From IMG/VR virus record IMGVR_UViG_3300025872_000290, positions 1 to 24,845 of that record: 24,845 bases of DNA; one strand, 5' to 3'. Within the stretch, counting starts at the first letter, position 1, and each line of letters opens with the position of its first letter. Source of the DNA: a virus. This document shows, piece after piece, positions 1 through 9,000 of this stretch. A program made the translations under genes and the position numbers. The notes below the pieces were generated by a model. It was given only the letters and a program-made list of their open reading frames with translations. It did not search any database and was not told the DNA's origin.

Positions 1-3000
1 CTATTTGCATTCGCAGTAATCGACGTCGGTTGACCGGTAACTGCAATAGTCTTGAAGATCAGCTGATCTGATCCCTTATCGGTATTGGTCAGTGAAACTG
101 AACCACCAAGCGAGGCAGAACCTCCGGCTGACAGGCCAGAAGAACCTGATACCGTGAATGTGCTGGCCGTCAGCTTTGCGATATCGATTCCAGTTGCAAG
201 CTTTGCATTCGTAACATTAAGATCAGCAATCTTTGCTGTGGTTACCTGCGCATCACCGATCTTTATGGTAGTGACTGCTCCAGTACCAATCTTTGCCTCG
301 GTTACTGCGCCGTCACCAATCTTTGTAGCAGTAACAGCTCCAGTTCCAATCTTAGCCTCGACTACTGCACCGGCACCAATCGATGTTGCAAATGATCCCG
401 TGCCGCTACCACTTACGTCTCCGGTCAACTGTATCGTCTGGTCGCCGGTATTCGTTCCAGAAACTGTTGCGACGGCCGATACGGTTAGATTTCCGGAAAG
501 AGAAATTGTGCGGTCAGCATCGTTGACATTGACATTTAGCGTACGAGCCGCTGTCAGATCGGACGAATTATTGATCGCCAGATAATGAGAGGGATTTGTG
601 GTATCCCACAGGTATACGTCGTTGAAGTACCCGTTCTGAGTAGATGTTGTCGAACTCGACAGATATCCCAAAGCAGGAATATCTCCGGCCGAAAGTGTGG
701 CACCCGTTGTGACTAATCCCTTTGCATTGACAGTGACCTTGGTATATGTACCGGCCGTGACACCGGAGTTTGCCAGAGTAGAAGCAACTGATACGACAAC
801 ATTTCCTCCAAGGGCGGCTGCCGTAGTCGTGGTGCTTCCAGTGACATCACCGGTTAGAGCTACGTTGTAGGTTGGAGAAGGGAATCCTGCACCGGCCGTG
901 ACACTGGACCATGCTGGAGAATATGTGGTGCTCGTGATCGCTGTATTGCCCTTGACGGTCAGATCTCCTTCAATTACTACGCTTCCATCAGAATTGATTG
1001 TAAACCGATTAGGTGTGGCGAATGTATTATTTGTAAGAGCAACAACATTGACCGCGGTACTTCCAGCAGGAGATCCCGTTGCCTGGTTTCTCGTCAAGGT
1101 CAATCCGCCAAACGTTGGGGTTGCTGTTGAGTTGATACTCTGCGGAAGAGCCAATGTCAGAGTTGGGCCTGTCTGAGCCGATCCCGTAGTATTATTGACC
1201 AAGACTTGATTTGCTGTTCCAGTAACAGAGGTGATCTTGGCATCAGTATACGCTGTACCGATCGACGAAGCCTGCCATATTCCTGTTGTAACAGTTCCCA
1301 GAGTAGTAATACTACCGCTTCCGATAAGCGGAGAGTAAGCTCCAGTTGAGGTATATGCAGCGCTTCCGAGTGTACCACCGCCGCCGATATTGAGAGTAGA
1401 ACCATCAGTTCCGGAGAGAGTCAGCGTATTTGTTACTGAAAGCGTCTTAGCGTTTGTAACCGTTAGAGTTCCAGTAGTTGTGGAAATCGTGAGGCCGTTA
1501 TAAGTCTTGCCAGTCAGAGCTGCAGCAATACGACCATCGGCCAAAGTTCCGGAACTAATGTTGCTGGCATTGGTCGTATCAGTAGTAGCTGAAGCAGCAA
1601 GTCCAGCGATCTTTGAAGTGGCAATAGCAGCATTTGTAGCAATGTCAGCATTGACAATTGAATTGCCAAGAGAAAGTTTACCATATGCAATGGCAGCCGC
1701 GGCGTTGATGTCCGCGTTAACAATCGTGCCATCCAGGATCATGGCGCTTGTCACCGTTCCGCTGTCGCCTGTCGTAACAACTGTTCCGGTCGTATTTGCT
1801 GGTAAGCTAATCGTGCTTGTTCCGGCTGTTGCAACGGCCTGTAGAACCACAGAACCGGAGGTAGAACCAGGGAACGTAACTGATGAGATACCAGTCAAAG
1901 CCAGGTTTGCGCTAGTTCTGCTCAGAGAAACCGACGTCGTTCCAATGAACGTTACGTTATCCAGATGTGCCAGAGTTCCATCTCTGTCCTGGAAGGTCTG
2001 AATACGTGTTTGACCTGCGGTGATACCAGAAGATTCAAAGCGAGCGCGTTTCGTTGCTGCAGCATCGTCAATGATGAATGTTGTTGCATCTATCAGGCTC
2101 TTGTTCGTCAGAGTCTGCCCGGCCGATACCGCAGCAAAATCGTCATCGGTCAAGGCGGTATTGAACTGCGCCAATGTACCTGTGACTGTATTAGATCCTA
2201 GGGCAATACTCTTGTTTGTCAGTGTCTGAGCCGTAGCTAGACCCGCAAAGTCGTCATCTGAAAGAGCAGTATTGAACTGAGCCAGAGTACCGGTCAACGT
2301 ATTATTGGCTAGATTGACGGTCTTATTTGTTAACGTCTGGGTTGCAGCAAGAGCAGCAAAATCATCATCCGTCAACGCAGCATTGAATTGTGCTAGAGTG
2401 CCTGTGACCGTATTGGATCCTAGGGCGATACTCTTATTCGTCAGCGTCTGGGCTGTAGCCAAACCGGCAAAATCATCGTCGGTTAGTGAAGCGTTGAATT
2501 GTGTTAGAGTTCCAGTGATGCTGTTTGCTCCAAGCGTAATCGTCTTGTTCGTCAGGGTCTCAGATCCGGCCAGAGTCGCCAGAGTACCATCGAAATTAGG
2601 AACCGTCAGTGTGCGAGTGGTATTGGTCGTAATACCGGATACCTGAAACTGCAACTTCTTGGTTGAATCAGTCTCGTCGACGATGAATGTTGAAGAATCG
2701 ACAAGGCTCTTATTTGTCAGCGTTTGGCTTGCTGCCAGAGCTGCGAAATCATCATCGGTCAAAGCTGTATTGAACTGAGCCAGAGTGCCCGTAATTGTAT
2801 TTGAACCGAGAGCAATCGATTTGTTGGTCAGTGTTTGCGCTGCAGCCAGACCAGCAAAATCGTCATCGGTCAGTGAAGTATTGAACTGAGCCAGCGTACC
2901 GGTCAGCGTGTTCGTTCCTAACGTGATGGTCTTATTGGTCAGGGTCTCAGATCCGGCCAGAGTTGCCAAGGTTCCGGTTGCTGGAACAGTGACCACAGAT

Positions 3001-3926
3001 CCTGCGGCATTTGCTGTCAGAATCAGATTTCCTGTGTTGAGCGTGATAGTACGACCCTGGTTATTTACTCCAGTTCCACCATAGTTTGATGCAATTGTGA
3101 TACCTTGCCAGGTACCCTGGGTGATCGTTCCAACTTTAGTCAATGCTGAGTTGACGACGTTATCTCCAAGAGTGGTAGCGCTGAGAACCGACGTTCCAGC
3201 AATCGTAAAGACCTTTGTGCTAGCCAGGTTTAGACTCTCGCTGAAGGTCTTAGCACCATTGAAAGTGATAGCCGAATCCTTGACTTCATTCAGGGCACCG
3301 ACTAGATTGGTCTTCTCTGCGGTAGCCAGATTTGCAACCGTGCCAATATCTCTCTGAAGTTCGTTGATACCGGAGATTGCAGTCTTGGATGCTGTCTCAA
3401 GCTCGCGAGAATTGGTACCATTCGAAATTGTTTCGCCGATATCAACGATCGTATTGTATGAGACCGCCGTGATCGTCTTGCTTGTTGCCGTCAGAGTCTC
3501 GCCGACTGTAAAGGCTCCGGACACATTGTAGATAACCGCAGAATTTTCAACGGAATTAAACGAGAAAACCTTTGCGGTCTTGCTAGAAGTTGCTCCTGTG
3601 ATCGTCGAACCGACCGTAAGATCTCCGGCTCCTGACAGATAGATTCTGCTCTTTACGACATCTCCACCCACAAACGTATTAGCATTTGTCGGAATGACTG
3701 TCAATACATTTCCGACGATAGAATCAACTGTGGCTGTTGCTCCGCTGACAGATCCTGTCACAGTATTGCCGGCCGAGAACGAGTTCGCCGTGGCACCCTT
3801 GAAGACCAGTGTGGTCAGAGTGATGCGCGAGTCGAGGGTCGTGACCTCTCCTAATACCTTCGAGGTATCGTTGGTCTTTACCCTCCAGGTGTCAAAGGTA
3901 TCAGTACGGTAAACTTGGTTTGACAT
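1..3926 (-). CDS. Very large repeat-rich tail fibre / structural protein (3' end beyond window)
   Basis: This frame stays open from an ATG at 3926 to the left edge, giving 1308 complete codons with no stop, so the C-terminus is missing. The start (MSNQVYRTDTFDTW) resembles N-termini of fibre proteins in marine T4-like phages. Residues about 40-145 hold beta-type modules of the form F-x-x-G-x-x-V-T-G-x-x-S-G-A. The middle carries 37-residue repeats with the cores LTDDDFA and QTLTNK, and the part near the left edge carries 10-residue KIGTGAVTEA-like repeats. Such Gly/Thr/Ala-rich repeats are typical of trimeric fibre shafts. The protein probably sits at the baseplate periphery and contributes to host contact, although the receptor-binding tip is not in view. 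It starts 2 bp after the stop of the 74-aa gene and belongs to the leftward unit. The family call is firm; attachment site and receptor are unknown. Confidence 0.85.
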   Translation of the reverse strand, partial: MSNQVYRTDTFDTWRVKTNDTSKVLGEVTTLDSRITLTTLVFKGATANSFSAGNTVTGSVSGATATVDSIVGNVLTVIPTNANTFVGGDVVKSRIYLSGAGDLTVGSTITGATSSKTAKVFSFNSVENSAVIYNVSGAFTVGETLTATSKTITAVSYNTIVDIGETISNGTNSRELETASKTAISGINELQRDIGTVANLATAEKTNLVGALNEVKDSAITFNGAKTFSESLNLASTKVFTIAGTSVLSATTLGDNVVNSALTKVGTITQGTWQGITIASNYGGTGVNNQGRTITLNTGNLILTANAAGSVVTVPATGTLATLAGSETLTNKTITLGTNTLTGTLAQFNTSLTDDDFAGLAAAQTLTNKSIALGSNTITGTLAQFNTALTDDDFAALAASQTLTNKSLVDSSTFIVDETDSTKKLQFQVSGITTNTTRTLTVPNFDGTLATLAGSETLTNKTITLGANSITGTLTQFNASLTDDDFAGLATAQTLTNKSIALGSNTVTGTLAQFNAALTDDDFAALAATQTLTNKTVNLANNTLTGTLAQFNTALSDDDFAGLATAQTLTNKSIALGSNTVTGTLAQFNTALTDDDFAAVSAGQTLTNKSLIDATTFIIDDAAATKRARFESSGITAGQTRIQTFQDRDGTLAHLDNVTFIGTTSVSLSRTSANLALTGISSVTFPGSTSGSVVLQAVATAGTSTISLPANTTGTVVTTGDSGTVTSAMILDGTIVNADINAAAAIAYGKLSLGNSIVNADIATNAAIATSKIAGLAASATTDTTNASNISSGTLADGRIAAALTGKTYNGLTISTTTGTLTVTNAKTLSVTNTLTLSGTDGSTLNIGGGGTLGSAAYTSTGAYSPLIGSGSITTLGTVTTGIWQASSIGTAYTDAKITSVTGTANQVLVNNTTGSAQTGPTLTLALPQSINSTATPTFGGLTLTRNQATGSPAGSTAVNVVALTNNTFATPNRFTINSDGSVVIEGDLTVKGNTAITSTTYSPAWSSVTAGAGFPSPTYNVALTGDVTGSTTTTAAALGGNVVVSVASTLANSGVTAGTYTKVTVNAKGLVTTGATLSAGDIPALGYLSSSTTSTQNGYFNDVYLWDTTNPSHYLAINNSSDLTAARTLNVNVNDADRTISLSGNLTVSAVATVSGTNTGDQTIQLTGDVSGSGTGSFATSIGAGAVVEAKIGTGAVTATKIGDGAVTEAKIGTGAVTTIKIGDAQVTTAKIADLNVTNAKLATGIDIAKLTASTFTVSGSSGLSAGGSASLGGSVSLTNTDKGSDQLIFKTIAVTGQPTSITANAN
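191..390 (-). repeat. 30-bp tandem repeat coding for 10-aa KIGxGAVTxA units in the fibre
   Basis: The sequence ctttg/ctttatgg-like recurs at 201, 231, 261, 291, 321 and 351, an exact 30-bp period. On the minus strand this encodes units such as KIGTGAVTEA, KIGDGAVTEA, KIGDAQVTTA and KIADLNVTNA. Units decay toward the C-terminal side. Repeats of this kind occur in phage fibre shafts. The period is read directly from the sequence; the shaft role is inferred. Confidence 0.85.
2090..2950 (-). repeat. 111-bp tandem repeats coding for 37-aa LTNK/LTDDDFA units in the fibre
   Basis: The codons for the DDDFA core recur at about 2134, 2245, 2356 and 2467 (exactly 111 bp apart) and again at 2743 and 2854 (111 bp apart). 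A different segment of 165 bp beyond one period separates the two groups. Each unit encodes 37 residues with the pattern TLTNK, LGxNT, TGTLAQFN, LTDDDFA. Alternate units are more alike (DDDFAALA versus DDDFAGLA types), giving a 222-bp higher-order repeat. The intervening segment encodes VDSSTFIVDETDSTKK and ends in TLTVPNFDGTLATLAG, a common phage fibre element. Recombination between copies could change fibre length. Confidence 0.85.
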
Positions 3927-3928
3927 GA

Positions 3929-4153
3929 TTAGTTGTCTTTTTGCAGTAACTTATGAACAAGATTCTTTAGCTCATCTAACTCGGATTTCAGAGATTGAAT
4001 CTCATCCTCCTTGTGACGGCGGGACTGACGAAGAGCCATCCTCTGGGCATAGTTAGCACGGTTTCGATTCACGATCGCCTTGGAATGGAGATCGCGCTCT
4101 AAAAATGGGTTGTCTTGGACGACCGCCCGTGCCTGATTTGCCTGTTCGGACAT
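3929..4153 (-). CDS. Small coiled-coil protein (74 aa) between two virion-protein genes
   Basis: I do not recognise a named family. The N-terminal half is polar and rich in Asn, Arg and Ala (NRNRANYAQRMALRQSRRHK). The last 25 residues or so have a clear heptad pattern (EIQSLKSELDELKNLVHKLL), which suggests a short parallel coiled coil that could make a dimer or trimer. The gene sits between the 635-aa virion protein (stop at 4170) and the giant fibre (start 3926, two bases after this stop). This suggests a small connector, fibre-assembly factor or minor virion protein, but that is inference from position. The ATG at 4153 is the only sensible start. An AATAAATA late box lies 10 bp upstream of it, so the gene and the fibre may be transcribed from their own late promoter as well as by read-through. 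Confidence 0.7.
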   Translation of the reverse strand: MSEQANQARAVVQDNPFLERDLHSKAIVNRNRANYAQRMALRQSRRHKEDEIQSLKSELDELKNLVHKLLQKDN

Positions 4154-4163
4154 ACTCAGGCTC

Positions 4164-4171
4164 TATTTATT
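4164..4171 (-). promoter_or_regulatory. Late-promoter box AATAAATA before the 74-aa gene
   Basis: On the minus strand the sequence reads AATAAATA, matching the NATAAATA late-promoter consensus reported for T4-like cyanophages (T4 itself: TATAAATA). It lies in the 16-bp gap and 3' end of the 635-aa gene, 10 bp before the ATG at 4153. The predicted transcript would start only about 4-5 nt before that codon. Confidence 0.55.
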
Positions 4172-6077
4172 AGCTCACCGCAATCGCTCTGAAGTCTTTG
4201 CAAGAAGGAACCCGAGAGGAATTGGTGGATGTAAACGCAACCTTGATGGCAAAAGCCGTGAACTGTACGTCTCCATCCTGGAGAAGCTGGCTGGGAGGAT
4301 TTGGATCTGATAGTCCGAAAGCCGACTTGAATTCATCGATTCCGACCGTATATTCCACCTCTGTGTAATTATCCGGATTGTCAGAATATGGAACTCCGTT
4401 TGCCGAATCTGGAAGAACTGGATGCCATGGCAATTCGTCAAACTTCTGGTCGGTATCATCCGTTCTCTGGATCTTGTAGTATACACTGATATTTGATCCG
4501 GAAGGACGATTGGTCAGCAGGTATACCTTGATCTGAGAGGCAGGATCTGCAAGCTCGACTTTTCGTGTGATATACTTTGAAAGTGCAGAGGAGCCAATTG
4601 GAGTCTCTTCATTTGCGTAATTCACCACATAGTTCGATCCGGTCGTATTCGGATAGAAGAAGATAGGACTCGATGCTGGAATGATCCCAGTTGTAGTAAC
4701 GCCATTAGGAAGCGTGATTGTATTGGTGCCGGCATCTACTGTATTGACGACAGCATTGTTTGGAATATATGGTCCACGAATACGATACCCAGATAGGACT
4801 CCAACGGTTCCTCCAGCTGCCATAACGATGCTCGAGGATCCGCTGGCCGTCGTAGCATTCGTCGTGAACTTCTTCACAACCGCACCAGGATTATCGATAC
4901 GATTTGCAACCACAATTGCTGAACTTCTTTCTAGATCAATGACCGGAGACAAGTTGTTCAGAGAAGACGACATTGAACCCTTGATAGTCAGGGTCTTTGA
5001 AACTCCGTTTGGTCTTCCTACCTGAGGAACCACTGTATACGCTGATGCCATCGGGATATTTTTGTTAGTCTCGATGGTACGGTAGTTCGTATCGACTACG
5101 TAAGGAACTTCTGAGCCTCCTAAAGACTGTCCTGTAGTACCTTTCATTGACCACTTGATATTGGTCTTAGGGTGCACAATATTGTCGACGGTAGGACGGA
5201 TCAAATTGTATGGCTTGTAGTCTGTTGCCGTAACTTTGTTTCCTCCACCAATGCCGTCTGTTGTCGCCAAAGCAGTCACGCGTACAGTATAGGAATCAGC
5301 TTCAACGTCGATCACATCTAGTGTGGTATTGAGCTGAGAGATCGGAATTCCGTTGAGCTGTGTTGCTGGAGTTCCCGACATATTTCCCTGCACCAGCTTC
5401 AGAATTACCTTTGACTTTGCCGTAGAACCCTCCATCGGAAACATTCCGTGATTGGTATGATGGATTCGTACAATATTGCTGTTCTTGTAAGTTTCGATTG
5501 GATCAGCATTCAGGCGCTTCTGCATCGAATAGTCTTCGGTCAAGATCACTTCGGCCGTGGCGCTATTATCGAAAACTGCACGGTGCAAAGTAAACTTGAT
5601 GTCACGGTTCTGATCCGGCGTCCAGGTAGAAGAAGTAGATGACTTGAACATTACTCCCGTGAACGGACTGTCAATGATCTTTCTTCCTTGACCAGTCAGG
5701 CCGATTCCAGAGATATCATATGCAAATTTCTCCGAGGCCCATAGCTTGAACTTATCCGAATTGGAATATACGACAAAGCAGTATTCGGTATTTTCTTGCA
5801 AGAAAACCGGAGCATCGAATGTGAATCGAGTAGGAGCCGTGGCATCAGAAGAAATACTGATGAACATATTGCTCATCGTAGAGCTCTGGGCATACAATGA
5901 TACTCGGGAAAACGGAAGTACCTTGCAGGAAGGAAATCCGTTTTCAACTGTTCGCAGTTCTACCGTTACTGGAATTGCGTAATCTACTCCTGAAAAGAAG
6001 AGATCTAATGCCGTGGCGTAGATTCCTCCTGGAGTCTCAACTGTGAATGTCTGGGCAAGTGGATTTAGAGAGGCCAT
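4170..6077 (-). CDS. Virion structural protein, baseplate/fibre periphery (635 aa)
   Basis: No T4 gene matches this cleanly by eye. The N-terminal 130 residues (MASLNPLAQTFTVETPGGIY, then FFSGVDYAIPVTVELRTVENGFPS and NTEYCFVVYS) look like a beta-sandwich. Its LAQTF and G-x-P-x-x-V-x-L features recur in virion proteins downstream of DUF4815-type genes in T4-like phages. The rest is rich in Thr, Ser, Val and Asn, as expected for a beta-rich structural protein, with no catalytic motif, signal peptide or membrane segment. It follows the 1612-aa gene after a 6-bp gap and precedes the 74-aa gene, in the position where T4 carries gp9-gp12 baseplate-edge and fibre genes. A gp9/gp10-like peripheral role is plausible but inferred. 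The ATG at 6077 is the first start after the upstream stop. Confidence 0.75.
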   Translation of the reverse strand: MASLNPLAQTFTVETPGGIYATALDLFFSGVDYAIPVTVELRTVENGFPSCKVLPFSRVSLYAQSSTMSNMFISISSDATAPTRFTFDAPVFLQENTEYCFVVYSNSDKFKLWASEKFAYDISGIGLTGQGRKIIDSPFTGVMFKSSTSSTWTPDQNRDIKFTLHRAVFDNSATAEVILTEDYSMQKRLNADPIETYKNSNIVRIHHTNHGMFPMEGSTAKSKVILKLVQGNMSGTPATQLNGIPISQLNTTLDVIDVEADSYTVRVTALATTDGIGGGNKVTATDYKPYNLIRPTVDNIVHPKTNIKWSMKGTTGQSLGGSEVPYVVDTNYRTIETNKNIPMASAYTVVPQVGRPNGVSKTLTIKGSMSSSLNNLSPVIDLERSSAIVVANRIDNPGAVVKKFTTNATTASGSSSIVMAAGGTVGVLSGYRIRGPYIPNNAVVNTVDAGTNTITLPNGVTTTGIIPASSPIFFYPNTTGSNYVVNYANEETPIGSSALSKYITRKVELADPASQIKVYLLTNRPSGSNISVYYKIQRTDDTDQKFDELPWHPVLPDSANGVPYSDNPDNYTEVEYTVGIDEFKSAFGLSDPNPPSQLLQDGDVQFTAFAIKVAFTSTNSSRVPSCKDFRAIAVS

Positions 6078-6083
6078 TGTATA

Positions 6084-9000
6084 TTATTCTTCTGACATAT
6101 TTTGTACGTCATTATTATACTCTTCGTCAAAAGCTGCGTATGAAACCTGAGCACCCTCGTCAATATAAATTGTCGAGGCATTGTATTCCGGATAATAATC
6201 TATGTATGGCTCATAAACGTCATTGACATTTGCTTCATCCTCACCAACGTAGAACACAACGTCTCCTCCTGGCGAATCCGGAAGTCCAGGATAAATGTCT
6301 GGCTCGATCTCGGTGACAGAAATCGTCTGATTCAGAGAAGTGGTGTCCCACTCGTTAGGATGAACGCATGTGATAATCGTTTGATTCTGTGCTGTATAAT
6401 CTACAGGAGTAGGATCGAAGGCTTCGCCGACCATGTCCGATGCTACGGCCGGCTCTTCATAAACGTGTCCGGTGTTGTCAGGAGTATTATTGTTTGAACT
6501 ATACTTCTGACCTGAAGTGTTTGGTGTTGGAGGAGGACCGTAAACCAATCCGCCAGGTGCTCCACCATATGCTTCAGATGGGTACCAGCCATATCCAGTT
6601 GTCTCGGTACCAGGACCAGAAACCTGTTCGTGCACCTCTGGAGTAATGCGTGGTTGAGGAGGGCATGACCAGATCAGGCCGCCAGCCTGGCCAAAGGCTT
6701 CTCCAGGATACCAACCCTTGAGCGATCCGTCCGGACAGCAATTTGGATTTGCAGCAATGACGGCTGGTGCAACTGGGGTATTCTCTGGGAATACACACCC
6801 GATGACCGGAAGAGGAGGCCACACGTCTGTTTCAGGAGGGCACACGACTACCTGCTCCACAATGTCCTCCGGTGTATCTGGAGGAGGATTAAAGTAAACC
6901 GTCGTTTCTTCCTCATCCAGGACAACTTCGTTCGTTTCCTGATCGTATACCACTACGACATCAACCGGAGGATTTGGAGGAAGCGGTGGCTTTGGAATTT
7001 CAGGTATCTGAGTGCCTTCATTCTTGTTAGGAGCGATAAACTGAGCATCCGAAATGACTCCCTCCATCTTCATTGGGCAAACATCAGGTGAACGCATGGA
7101 AACAATACTTGCAGACTGCTGACCGAGGAATGTTCCACGAGCGTCATATTGCCCCTCGGCAATAGAGGTAGCAAGCTTGTTGTTATTGTTTCCGATATCG
7201 ATCAGGCGGAAGATCTTCTTTCCGGATTTGAAACGAATGAATTCAGTATTTGGCAGAATGAAGCTTCCATATACTTCTCCACGCGCATTCGAATAGAGCG
7301 AGGTAGACGAATCTGGATGGCTGGTGTAATTGATGTAATCCGTGACAAACGTCGAACTGTTATAGTTGATGAAGGTCGGATCCATGCTGGTATTCGTACC
7401 AGAATAATTTAGTGCCCAGGCTGGGATCTCTGTTTCCTGGCGGACGAATGGTCCGACATTCCGTCCATCAAAGAATGCGTAGAACTTAGTATTTGGCTTA
7501 AGTCCTACGGCCTTGAAGTAGATCTTGCGGGAGCGAATATATGGAACCAGATTTGTCTCAACCGCACGATTTGCGATGTATGTGGACTGAATTTCTGGAT
7601 TGAGGGCAGAAAGTTCTCCTCCGCTAAGGTTCGTGCGAGACTTCAGAAACTCATCCCAGCTCGTAATAGAGTCGGTGGTGCTTCCGCCTCCGACTAAAAT
7701 TTGAGTCGAATCAGATCCGCTGTTTGTGTCAAGACCATTCCAATTTGTGGCCCATTCATTCCATAGAGTTCCGATTGCAATTTCAGGATCTTGGGCGTTC
7801 TTGATTGAATCGTACGTTCCTGCTCCGTTGTCCATGATGACCTGAGGAGCCACAGTTGTCTCCTTCCATTCGTCGGTCGATGGAAACATCTTGATTGTTC
7901 CGACCCACGAATTCACCGCAAATGGATTTACAGACTGAATGTAAGAGGCATATGGCTGATTGATGATCGGAGCCGAATAATAATTCAGCGTGACCAACGG
8001 TCCTGTCTGGCGATATCCACTAGAATTGACAGAATCAAGTCTCAGATTGACTGAGTCTTCCCAGAACATTGGGCGTAGAACTCCAGCATTCTTATCAATG
8101 GCCGCAGTATAGTCTGGGTGAGTGACAGCGCCGATTCCATGACCGGTAAAGTTATCAACCACAAATCCGTTCTTGTAACGGTCATATCCATCATTATCCA
8201 GGATCTGCTGGTTAGCCGTTTCTTTCTCCAGAAGAGAAAGAGCCGTGTAGTATTCCAGCTTCTGGACTCGTTTCTCGATTCGGCCGATATCACGCATCGT
8301 GTAACGCCGATGATCGATCATCTTGCTAAGAACCGAGGAAGGAGTAAATGTATATGCCGGAATCGACAGAGTATACAGTGTCATCGTACCGGTCACGTCA
8401 TCTGGAGCCTTTGGCGTCAGAGATGCGATTCCCTCTGTGACCTTTACATTTCCGAACTGGTCCATATAGACCTTGTCAATTCGAGGGAGGTAGTACGAAA
8501 GATCGCAGGTAATCGATGGACTTGGAGCAGCCATCACTGTCTCGTTCCAGGCATTGATCGATGGACGGAAGTCGATGCAATCGCGCAGCTCTACGACACC
8601 ATTTGATGATTGGAATGCTGGAATCTTTTCGTAATCATTTCCATACGAGGCGACAGAGAAGTAATCTCCTGGAGATCCGTGCGCAAAGTACTTGAAATAA
8701 ACACGAATCTTTCCGGTAGGAGGATTGACTCCAGCCTTTAGTGTGACAGTTCCGTAATCATAATAGTTGTCACGCTGGCCATTGTCAATGGTATAGCGAT
8801 CCAGGATATCTGGCAATGCTAACCAGGCAGCGTCATTTGCCACCGGAGTCGTAGTGTCCGGAGACATGCGGATCGCCGATACGCTATGAATGTCTACCTG
8901 TGCCAGCGAATCATATCCTCCGGCCACAATGTTCGGAGTGTCGATCGTGATGAAAGCATCTGTCAAAGTCTTAGTCTTTGCGGCGGTTGCTCTCTGACAA

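Noticed and set aside
2090-2950. Regularly spaced similar segments that could suggest a CRISPR array
   Set aside because: The period is 111 bp, the whole unit including the would-be spacer is similar, and everything is in one open frame coding for fibre repeats.
85-3912. Several plus-strand open frames opposite the fibre gene
   Set aside because: They are antisense to a continuous 1308-codon frame with clear fibre repeats, have low-complexity compositions reflecting the repeats, and show no recognisable domain.
1-3926. Variable target of a diversity-generating retroelement
   Set aside because: No reverse transcriptase, template repeat or adenine-biased variation can be seen in the window, and the fibre's C-terminus is missing.
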